From NCBI GenBank assembly GCA_902784065.1, contig CACZTJ010000004.1:1-64000 (forward strand): a DNA stretch of 64,000 nucleotides. The letters run 5' to 3'. Made by a program: the position numbers and the translations under genes. Positions 52,325 through 59,188 of the stretch are shown piece after piece. This DNA comes from an uncultured Prevotellaceae bacterium. GTDB lineage: Bacteria; Bacteroidota; Bacteroidia; Bacteroidales; Bacteroidaceae. Below the pieces are notes generated by a model. That model ran no database searches. It worked only from the letters and a program-made list of their open reading frames with translations, and had not been told where the DNA came from. Position 1 is the first letter of the stretch. Each line of letters starts with the position of its first letter.

Positions 52325-53251
52325 ATGGCAAAGAACCTTTTATACAAGTATGTCTGGTTGGTGGAAACCATCAATAAGGCCAAGAAGATCACTTTCGAGG
52401 AGATCAATCAGAAGTGGATGGATGAAGAACAGGGGTACGATGAAAAAACAAAAACTGTCAAGCCCCTTCCCCTCAGAACCTTCCATACGTGGCGTCAGTA
52501 CATCGAGGAAATATTTGGTCTCATTATTGAAAATGAGAATAGTGGTCAATATCGCTACTATATCCAGAATGCTGATGATTTGAAGAACGGCTCCATACGC
52601 AGTTGGCTCTTCAGGACGCTGGCAGTAAGCAAAATGATGCTCGACAGTGTGAGTATCAAAGACAAAATTCTTCTTGAAGAAGTTCATGATGGCAGAGAGT
52701 ATCTGCCTGTGATATTAGAATCTCTGAAAAAGAATATCGCATTAAAGATGACCTACCAGAGTTATTGGCGCGACGAGGCCAATACGTTCGAGATTGAGCC
52801 CTATTGCTTGAAAGCCTTCAAACAGCGCTGGTATCTCGTAGGTCGTAGTCCCTACTATGACAAGATCATGATTTATGCCCTCGATCGTATTCATCAGTTA
52901 GAACTTACAGAGAGTTCTTTCGACTATCCAAAGGATTTCAAGGCAGAAAAATACTTCGACGATTGTTTCGGCATTATCGCAGATCAGAATGTCAAGGTTG
53001 AGACTGTCAAGCTCAAAGTGTCAGCAGGCCAAGCCAAATACCTCAACAGTCTCACGCTGCATGAGTCACAGGAAGAAATAGAGCGCACTGATGAATATAG
53101 CATCTTCACAGTAAAGCTTCGTCCTACCTTCGATTTCCAGCAGGAGATCCTTTCCATGGGTAGCGACATCGAGGTCCTCTCTCCCAAGTGGTTCAGGGAA
53201 GATACGGCTGAGAGAGTGAAAGCCATGTGGAACAAATACAAGGAGGACTGA
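52325..53251 (+). CDS. WYL-domain transcriptional regulator
   Basis: A 308-residue protein: an N-terminal helical/winged-helix region (about residues 5-110), a central WYL domain with the hallmark RWYLVGRS near residue 180 and a C-terminal WCX-like extension with FDFQQEILSMGSDIEVLSP. WYL regulators often bind inverted repeats near defence genes and respond to nucleic acids or nucleotides. The ATG at 52325 follows the -7 element at 52293-52300; upstream in-frame codons overlap the zinc-ribbon gene and are rejected. It heads the accessory region and is a candidate regulator of the hairpin cassettes. Confidence 0.85.
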   Translation: MAKNLLYKYVWLVETINKAKKITFEEINQKWMDEEQGYDEKTKTVKPLPLRTFHTWRQYIEEIFGLIIENENSGQYRYYIQNADDLKNGSIRSWLFRTLAVSKMMLDSVSIKDKILLEEVHDGREYLPVILESLKKNIALKMTYQSYWRDEANTFEIEPYCLKAFKQRWYLVGRSPYYDKIMIYALDRIHQLELTESSFDYPKDFKAEKYFDDCFGIIADQNVKVETVKLKVSAGQAKYLNSLTLHESQEEIERTDEYSIFTVKLRPTFDFQQEILSMGSDIEVLSPKWFREDTAERVKAMWNKYKED

Positions 53252-53253
53252 AT

Positions 53254-53637
53254 ATGCGAGACTTTGCTGCAATTGATTTTGAGACAGCCAACAACGAGCG
53301 TACCAGTGTCTGCTCCGTTGGTGTCGTTATCGTCAGAAATGGCGAGATTGTTGATTCCTTCTACTCTCTGATCCAGCCAGAACCCAATTACTATAATTAT
53401 TGGTGTTCCCAGGTGCATGGTCTCACACGTCAAGACACAGAGGATGCCCCCATCTTCCCTGAAGTCTGGAAGCAGATTGAACCACTGATCGAGGGACTTC
53501 CCCTCGTGGCCCATAACAAGGCCTTCGATGAGAGTTGCCTGAAGGCCGTCTTTCGCACTTACCAGATGGACTATCCTGATTATCCGTTCTACTGCACCTG
53601 CATCGCTTCTCGCAAAGCATTCCCTGTGCCTGGATAG
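53254..53637 (+). pseudogene. Truncated DnaQ/DEDD-family 3'-5' exonuclease
   Basis: A 127-residue frame starting 2 bases after the WYL gene. It keeps Exo I (IDFETANNE near residue 7) and Exo II (VAHNKAFDESCL near residue 87) of DEDD exonucleases, but stops at KAFPVPG before the Exo III His/Asp motif; family members run some 40-60 residues further. The following bases do not encode the missing part in any frame, and the repeated hairpin cassette starts about 30 bases later. It is probably an inactivated remnant cut by a rearrangement. Confidence 0.7.
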
Positions 53638-53667
53638 CCAGAGAAATCCTATAATTTTCAACATTTT

Positions 53668-53721
53668 AGTGAGATTTTCCAAAGGTGTGCACTTTTTTAG
53701 CACACCTTTCTTCTATCTTTG
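53668..53721 (+). promoter_or_regulatory. Hairpin-promoter cassette A, copy 1
   Basis: AAAGGTGTGC (53681-53690) and GCACACCTTT (53700-53709) form a 10-bp hairpin, followed after four bases by the -7 element TATCTTTG (53714-53721). The preceding AGTGAGATT block (53668-53676) is shared with copy 2 (58206). It drives the AAA ATPase gene at 53751. Confidence 0.8.
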
Positions 53722-53750
53722 CATCGTGAACATAAAAAAGTGATGTAAAG

Positions 53751-55412
53751 ATGGAAACAAAACAGAAGAAACAGATGGATTTGCTCACAGCCATAGAGCA
53801 GATCGTAGAAAAGGCCATGGGCTCTAAGTTAAGTCCTGAATTCTATCGTAAAGCCTCTCGATATATTAAATATGTCTCAGACAAACTTGATCTGACCAAG
53901 GAGCAGAGTGTCATATTGGCCCTCTTCATGAATAGAAGTGATGACAATCGTATCCGTATTAGCGAGTTATCTGGCGATGTGGCATGCTCTACAATCCACA
54001 TATTACGCTACATGAACGACATTGATGTGCTGGAAAAGAGGGAATTCATCCGTTGTTGTAGAGACTTTAATGGTTATAGAAAGAGTGTTTCGTATAGAGT
54101 ACCCTACGATGTCATTGAAGCCATGAAGCGTGACGAGAAGTATGCTCCAAGAAAATGTACTGGTCTCTCATGTCAGGAACTCTTTGGAGAACTCGAAGAG
54201 TTATTTGATTTGCGTAAAGAGAATGAGTTAACCTATGAGGCAATGACTCAAAAAGTAAATTCTCTATTTGAAGATAATAAGCAACTTCAATTCGTTCAAA
54301 CTGTGAATTTTTTAACTAATGAGAATGATGAAAAGATGCTATTAATCTTATTCTGCCATCTGTGTGTGAACAATGGTGACGACAATATTGGCTTTCATGA
54401 TTTAGATTTTTTGTTTGATGACAAACGAGAATGGAACCGTCATAAAAGATGGATCAGTAATGGGGAGCATTTCCTTATTTGTGAAAATATCATTGAGTAT
54501 AACAATGACAATGGGATGGTCGATCGTGAATCGTTCCGAGTTACTCAGGAGTTCAAGGATAAAGCTCTAAACGAGGTGGTCCTGAAAACAAGGAATAGGG
54601 ATAAGAACAAAAGCGATTTTATCCATTCCGACAAAATCGTCGAGAAGCAACTCTTCTATGGTCAGCGTATCCAGAACCAAATCGACGAGCTTAGTGGTCT
54701 CTTGGATGAAAGTCACTATCAGGAAATCACCTCTCGCATGAAGAAGGCCGGCTTCCGCTGTGGTTTCACCTGCCTGTTCTATGGAGCCCCTGGCACTGGA
54801 AAGACAGAAACCGTTCTTCAGCTGGCTCGTCAGACAGGTCGAGATATCCTGCAAGTAGATGTGTCCAAAATCAAAAGCTGCTGGGTGGGCGAAAGTGAGA
54901 AGAATATCAAAAACCTCTTTGATACCTATAGAGATAAGGTGAAGAAGAGTAAAAAAGCCCCTATCCTGCTCTTTAACGAGGCTGATGCTATCATCAATAA
55001 ACGCAAAGAAGGCGCAGAGAGATCTGTTGATAAGATGGAGAATTCTATACAGAACATTATCCTTCAGGAGATGGAGAACCTTGATGGCATTATGATCGCC
55101 ACCACCAACCTGGCTCAGAACATGGACAAGGCTTTCGAGCGTCGATTCCTCTATAAGATCAAGTTCGAGAAGCCCACTTTGGAGGCTCGCATGCACATCT
55201 GGCATGAGATGATCCCTACTCTCTCTGAGGATGAGACCAAGACACTGGCAGAGAAATACGATTTCAGTGGAGGCCAGATCGAGAATATCGCGCGCCACAA
55301 TGCCATCAATGGCATCCTCTATGGCGATAAGGGCAACACCCTCGAAGCCCTCATGTCCTACTGCGACAGCGAGTGCCTCGAAACAAAACAAACCAGGAAA
55401 ATCGGATTCTGA
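53751..55412 (+). CDS. AAA-type ATPase with winged-helix-like N-terminal region
   Basis: A 553-residue protein. Residues about 1-300 contain helical, probably winged-helix segments (for example ISELSGDVACSTIHILRYMN) with no named family. Residues about 330-545 form an AAA module: Walker A YGAPGTGKTETVL near residue 347, Walker B ILLFNEADAI near residue 405 with Asn at the usual Asp, sensor 1 ATTNLAQN near residue 450 and arginine-finger region ERRFLYKI. It may remodel protein or nucleic-acid complexes; substrate unknown. Promoter is cassette A copy 1; first complete gene of the accessory island. Confidence 0.8.
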   Translation: METKQKKQMDLLTAIEQIVEKAMGSKLSPEFYRKASRYIKYVSDKLDLTKEQSVILALFMNRSDDNRIRISELSGDVACSTIHILRYMNDIDVLEKREFIRCCRDFNGYRKSVSYRVPYDVIEAMKRDEKYAPRKCTGLSCQELFGELEELFDLRKENELTYEAMTQKVNSLFEDNKQLQFVQTVNFLTNENDEKMLLILFCHLCVNNGDDNIGFHDLDFLFDDKREWNRHKRWISNGEHFLICENIIEYNNDNGMVDRESFRVTQEFKDKALNEVVLKTRNRDKNKSDFIHSDKIVEKQLFYGQRIQNQIDELSGLLDESHYQEITSRMKKAGFRCGFTCLFYGAPGTGKTETVLQLARQTGRDILQVDVSKIKSCWVGESEKNIKNLFDTYRDKVKKSKKAPILLFNEADAIINKRKEGAERSVDKMENSIQNIILQEMENLDGIMIATTNLAQNMDKAFERRFLYKIKFEKPTLEARMHIWHEMIPTLSEDETKTLAEKYDFSGGQIENIARHNAINGILYGDKGNTLEALMSYCDSECLETKQTRKIGF

Positions 55413-55418
55413 GGATAT

Positions 55419-55498
55419 CATTCTCCAGGCATCTGAAACAAAAATGCCCCTCATTTCTTGCAACTTTCAATAATAATCCTTATATTTGCAATCGAAAC
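55419..55498 (+). promoter_or_regulatory. Promoter cassette B, copy 1
   Basis: An 80-base block nearly identical to 58860-58938, ending in AATAATCCTTATATTTGCAA with the -7 element TATATTTG at 55481-55488. It follows the AAA ATPase gene directly and precedes only a short, apparently broken frame at 55515. Confidence 0.7.
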
Positions 55499-55514
55499 TT
55501 AAAACTATATAGAT

Positions 55515-55604
55515 ATGGCAAATTTAGAATTCTGTCCTTTTATACTCACTCTCTGCAAGAATCTTGCAGAAAGACAGAGCCACTGCCCTACCCAAGTTCG
55601 TTAA
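55515..55604 (+). pseudogene. Short frame after cassette B, probably broken
   Basis: A 29-codon frame (MANLEFCPFILTLCKNLAER then 9 more residues) starts 26 bases after the cassette B -7 element. If one base is skipped near 55580, the reading continues as TALPKFVKALIATHEVVGI to a stop at about 55641, which looks more protein-like. It may be a frameshifted small gene, or chance. Confidence 0.3.
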
Positions 55605-55677
55605 AGCACTGATTGCTACACATGAGGTTGTAGGTATTTGATTATAATTTCGTAAAGTTTGACTAGTTTATTCTGAT

Positions 55678-56898
55678 ATGGAAGAAATGAACGATAAATT
55701 GAAACAGATTGCGCTTTGGTTATTTGAACTAACAAATTCGGAAAAGCAAGCAAGAAAAAACATCCTTTATGAGAATTCAAATAACAATGAGAATTGGCAT
55801 TCCCGTATTCTAAGAATGCTTCTAGAATATCATGAGAATGATAGTTATCCCATTTTGGATTCATTCATAGATTTATTAAATAAAAAGATGAATCTTTCCA
55901 TCAATATGGTAAGCAATTATACAACACATCCAAGAGTTGAATGCTATAATGAATGGGAGCATATTGATACTTTGGTAAGAATTAATAATGATGCTCTTGT
56001 CATAGAGAACAAGATTAATTGGGCCGTAGACCAAGATGCTCAGATTGAAAGGTATATTAAAACAATCATCCAAAATCCGATGATTGATGGCAATAACATA
56101 TATGTTATATATTTGACTTCAGACGGTAATAAAATAGTTTCAGACTACAGTTTTACAGAAGAAGCAAAAAGGCTCATAGGAAAGAATCATTTTATCCCCC
56201 TTAATTATTTAAATGACATTTTGCCTTGGCTAAAAGATACAATATTGGATATAGAGAATAAAATTTTGTTTTCATCCATATTGGTATATATTGACTATTT
56301 GGAAAATATGTTTAAAAATGAGAGTGATTATCAAATAACGAATAAAATCATTGAGAAAATGGAAGAAAAAGAAATTGGCATAAAAAATCTGGAAGAGTGT
56401 TTTAAGGTTCTGGATGGCGCAACAAAATTTGTGAATGAATTGAATAAAATAAAAGAGCAAAAGATACAAGAAGTTGCAGATTCGTATATTATAACTCCCT
56501 TGAAATCATTCCTTGAAAAGAAAGATAAACAATTAGTAATCAGAAAAGCAGAGTTTTTCTTAGGATATTTCAATATTGAGATAAAGCATCAATCATGGAA
56601 CAAATGCTGTATCCATCTGGGAATTTGGCAATATAAAGTATACGGAGGATTAGCATATGATGATCCTAAAGCGCCTCTATCTCAAGATATTCTAAATAGA
56701 CTGAAAGCAAAATTCGATGGTTGGAAAGGTGATAATAACGAGCCTATATGGAATTATTTTAAAGAGTACAAGGATTATTATAGCCTTGATGCTTGGAAGA
56801 AGATAGAGATGATAGGAAAGGGATCATTTGTCGAATATGTAGAATGGTTTGTTGATGATTTCTATGACAAAATTAAAGATGAGAATGCTAATCTTTAA
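55678..56898 (+). CDS. PD-(D/E)XK nuclease family protein
   Basis: A 406-residue protein resembling the PDDEXK_4 family. The nuclease core is near residues 25-150: NNENWHSRILRMLLE with a conserved Glu/His start, then HIDTLVRINNDALVIENKI giving the D...ENK catalytic set near residues 100-120, followed by DQDAQIERY. The rest is a helical extension. Base composition is far richer in A+T than the genes before or after, suggesting separate acquisition. The ATG at 55678 is used; 55690 is possible. No strong promoter was seen; cassette B copy 1 may serve it. Confidence 0.75.
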   Translation: MEEMNDKLKQIALWLFELTNSEKQARKNILYENSNNNENWHSRILRMLLEYHENDSYPILDSFIDLLNKKMNLSINMVSNYTTHPRVECYNEWEHIDTLVRINNDALVIENKINWAVDQDAQIERYIKTIIQNPMIDGNNIYVIYLTSDGNKIVSDYSFTEEAKRLIGKNHFIPLNYLNDILPWLKDTILDIENKILFSSILVYIDYLENMFKNESDYQITNKIIEKMEEKEIGIKNLEECFKVLDGATKFVNELNKIKEQKIQEVADSYIITPLKSFLEKKDKQLVIRKAEFFLGYFNIEIKHQSWNKCCIHLGIWQYKVYGGLAYDDPKAPLSQDILNRLKAKFDGWKGDNNEPIWNYFKEYKDYYSLDAWKKIEMIGKGSFVEYVEWFVDDFYDKIKDENANL

Positions 56899-56924
56899 GC
56901 CGTGAATATTGTTATGGAATCATA

Positions 56925-57032
56925 ATGCTCACTTACATCTCCAACTCTGCCCACTACAAAGAAGTGCTTTCACATGTTTTGCATGTGAAGGAGTCTTTGT
57001 GGATTGGGACTGCTGATTTCAAGGATCTGTAG
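56925..57032 (+). pseudogene. Duplicated 5' fragment of the PLD nuclease gene
   Basis: A 35-codon frame (MLTYISNSAHYKEVLSHVLH and on to a TAG) repeats the first 35 codons of the PLD-family gene at 60934 with only a few base changes over about 100 bases, then stops. The cassette A hairpin follows about 40 bases later, exactly as it follows the complete copy at 61446. It is therefore a deleted copy of the gene-plus-cassette unit. Confidence 0.8.
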
Positions 57033-57058
57033 AAATAGAAAAAGATAATAGATTCCAT

Positions 57059-57110
57059 TCACTTTCTTTATAGGTGTGCCTTAATACGGCGCACCTTCTT
57101 TTTATATTTG
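57059..57110 (+). promoter_or_regulatory. Hairpin-promoter cassette A, copy 3
   Basis: TCACTTTCTT, then AGGTGTGCC (57072-57080) paired with GGCGCACCT (57088-57096, one G-U pair) around TTAATAC, then after six bases TATATTTG (57103-57110). Nearly identical to copy 4 at 61463-61514. It drives the secreted protein gene at 57135. Confidence 0.8.
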
Positions 57111-57134
57111 CAGCGTCTTAATATAAAATGTCAT

Positions 57135-58196
57135 ATGAGAACAAAAGCATTTATCATCGCGCTATTAGTCCTTGGCGCATTGCAAGTAAGGGCGCAAGTA
57201 AATAACGTTTCTGCTTTCAGTCAGAAGCTGCAGGAAAGAGAGCAGAAGAAGAAAGATGAGGTTAAAGCCCTTGAGGATCTGTTGGTCCAATACAAGGCTT
57301 TGGTGCCTGGATTGGTTAAGGTGAAACTAACAGTACAGGATCCCATCGAGGTATCCAAAGGGCAGTTCGTCTCCATGATCAGTATGGGCGAGCCAAGAGG
57401 TGGCCGCGATATTACCTTTGGCAAGAGTGATGGTAAGATCAATTCCATCGCCCATCATTTTTCGCACTATACAAAGCGAATTGGTCATACCAGCAAAGAC
57501 CAATACGTCAAGAACGGGGAAACCATCGAAAGCAACCTGAGAAACTGGCTGAGAAATACAGATAACTGCGTCCTGATGTCTATGAATATCGATTTTGATT
57601 TAGACAACAACAAGAAGGATCAGATTCTGAAACTCTTTGATGAGACCATCAGCAAGTTGGCATTATCAGATGAAGAGATTGCCGATTTTGAGAAGAACAA
57701 TGTCAGCTATACCACCAGTTTCCTGCTTTTTGAGCCATGCATCCCACAAGTCTGGCATGGCATCGCATTAAGAAACAGCCCTGAGGTGCTGTCAGACATT
57801 TGCACTCGCTTCCTCGAAGTGGGTTATGAGGCATTATCTAATTTTGTCATTAAGGATAATCTGGGTGTAACGTCGTCATTCCTGGCACATCAGATCATGA
57901 AGAATCTCATAGAATCAAATAAAGGTCATGACACCAGTAGCGCAGAGAAGATTGATCCTGAGGGTAAGACAACGGTTATCAATACCAAAATCGGTTTCCT
58001 GACCAGTGGCGAAGGCTTATTCTCGCCTGCAGTCTATATCGAACAATTACCATACGTCAGTTTCACATTCAAATCCTATCAGGATCGCGGCTATCTGAAT
58101 TACAAAAATTATGGCAATGGATGGGTTATCCACTTCCTGATACCCAAATCAGAATTCTCGAAATACACCAATTTCACCATCGAACAAAGAAAATAA
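57135..58196 (+). CDS. Exported protein of unknown function
   Basis: A 353-residue protein with a signal peptide (MRTKAFIIALLVLGALQVRAQ). A short charged coiled coil follows (EREQKKKDEVKALEDLLVQY, about residues 33-52), then a mixed alpha/beta part with no catalytic motif or named domain that I recognise. It is the only exported protein in the accessory region, yet has the same cassette A promoter as its neighbours. ATG at 57135 is chosen for the signal peptide. Confidence 0.6.
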   Translation: MRTKAFIIALLVLGALQVRAQVNNVSAFSQKLQEREQKKKDEVKALEDLLVQYKALVPGLVKVKLTVQDPIEVSKGQFVSMISMGEPRGGRDITFGKSDGKINSIAHHFSHYTKRIGHTSKDQYVKNGETIESNLRNWLRNTDNCVLMSMNIDFDLDNNKKDQILKLFDETISKLALSDEEIADFEKNNVSYTTSFLLFEPCIPQVWHGIALRNSPEVLSDICTRFLEVGYEALSNFVIKDNLGVTSSFLAHQIMKNLIESNKGHDTSSAEKIDPEGKTTVINTKIGFLTSGEGLFSPAVYIEQLPYVSFTFKSYQDRGYLNYKNYGNGWVIHFLIPKSEFSKYTNFTIEQRK

Positions 58197-58205
58197 GCAC
58201 AAAAT

Positions 58206-58259
58206 AGTGAGATTCTTCAAAGGTGTGCCTTTTATCGGCACACCTTTCTTCTATCTTTG
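58206..58259 (+). promoter_or_regulatory. Hairpin-promoter cassette A, copy 2
   Basis: AGTGAGATT, then an 11-bp hairpin AAAGGTGTGCC (58219-58229) with GGCACACCTTT (58237-58247), then four bases and TATCTTTG (58252-58259). Same extended sequence as copy 1 including TTTCTTCTATCTTTGCATCG. It drives the Trp-repeat protein gene at 58298 and probably also terminates the preceding gene. Confidence 0.85.
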
Positions 58260-58297
58260 CATCGTGAAATAAATCGTAGTAACAAAACATTAAGATT

Positions 58298-58822
58298 ATG
58301 GCAACAAAAGTATTAAGCAACGAATTCATGCAGAACATCGCAACAGAGGAGGCATGGAAAGAGTTATCAAGTAACTTCAGCTGGACAGAGGCTATGCTGG
58401 AGAAGTACCAAGACAAAGTTGATTGGGATGAGATCTCTGAGAACAGAAACATCCGTTGGACTCTCCCAATGATTCAGAAGTTCCAGAAGAAGATCATCTG
58501 GGACAAGTTCTCTGAGTATGCTGACGAGAACGTTCTCACAGAACCAATCATCGAGGCCTTTAAGGAGCGTTGGAACTGGCACGAGCTCTCTGGTAACAAT
58601 GAATTACCATTAACGTACGATCTCCTCGAGAAGTATGCCGAGAAGTGGGACTGGGAACGTATTATCGACAGCTATGGACACGACATTTACGACAAGAACG
58701 CCATCGAGTTCTACGAGAAGTTCAAGGATTATATCCCTGTCTTCAAGCTCCAGAACACCCGTCTGTGGAGCAGTATTGTCGAGCAGAGATCAAAGCAACT
58801 CGCAGCAGAAATTTGTATGTAA
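58298..58822 (+). CDS. Trp-rich repeat protein, unknown function
   Basis: A 174-residue cytoplasmic protein built of about five repeats of roughly 25 residues. Each repeat ends in a Trp-centred motif: AWKELS (19-24), DWDEIS (42-47), IWDKFS (67-72), NWHELS (93-98) and DWERII (118-123), with a helix such as LPMIQKFQKK or YDLLEKYAEK before it. The regular spacing suggests a superhelical or solenoid protein-binding module. I do not recognise the family. It stands alone under cassette A copy 2 and is followed by cassette B copy 2. Confidence 0.7.
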   Translation: MATKVLSNEFMQNIATEEAWKELSSNFSWTEAMLEKYQDKVDWDEISENRNIRWTLPMIQKFQKKIIWDKFSEYADENVLTEPIIEAFKERWNWHELSGNNELPLTYDLLEKYAEKWDWERIIDSYGHDIYDKNAIEFYEKFKDYIPVFKLQNTRLWSSIVEQRSKQLAAEICM

Positions 58823-58842
58823 CAAACATCACATCCAAAGAA

Positions 58843-58938
58843 CAGATGCTCAGGGAATTCATTCTCTGGGCATCTGAGGTAAAAAACACCTCATTTCTTG
58901 CGACATTCAATAATAATCCTTATATTTGCAAACGAAAC
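58843..58938 (+). promoter_or_regulatory. Terminator plus promoter cassette B, copy 2
   Basis: An 11-bp hairpin (CAGATGCTCAG at 58843-58853 with CTGGGCATCTG at 58866-58876), a small GAGGT/ACCTC stem (58876-58880 with 58888-58892) and then the block shared with 55419-55498 ending in TATATTTG (58921-58928). It precedes the three-gene DUF262/PLD unit. Confidence 0.75.
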
Positions 58939-58954
58939 AAATAGCTAAAAGCCA

Positions 58955-59176
58955 ATGAGTAAAGTATTTCGCATCACGCCAAAGCTTATAAAACGGGCAA
59001 ATGGCACAGTGTTGACCCCTGATATGGTTATCACTGTAACCACTCGCCAGCATACCACTGACCCATTCTACAATGGCGCTGTGGAGATCCAAGAGCAATA
59101 CATGCGCATGTTCCAATTCGACTACAAGCGCGCCAACTGCTCCAAATTTGATTTCGATTTCGTGAAGTTGGACTAA
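58955..59176 (+). CDS. Small protein of unknown function in DUF262/PLD unit
   Basis: A 73-residue basic protein, MSKVFRITPKLIKRANGTVL and so on, with no signal peptide and no motif I recognise; the centre (TPDMVITVTTRQHTTDP) is strand-like and the tail is aromatic (FDYKRANCSKFDFDFVKL). It starts 27 bases after the cassette B -7 element and ends 12 bases before the DUF262 gene, so it is probably co-expressed with it. A nucleic-acid-binding or regulatory role is only a guess. Confidence 0.6.
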   Translation: MSKVFRITPKLIKRANGTVLTPDMVITVTTRQHTTDPFYNGAVEIQEQYMRMFQFDYKRANCSKFDFDFVKLD

Positions 59177-59188
59177 AATAAAGGAATT

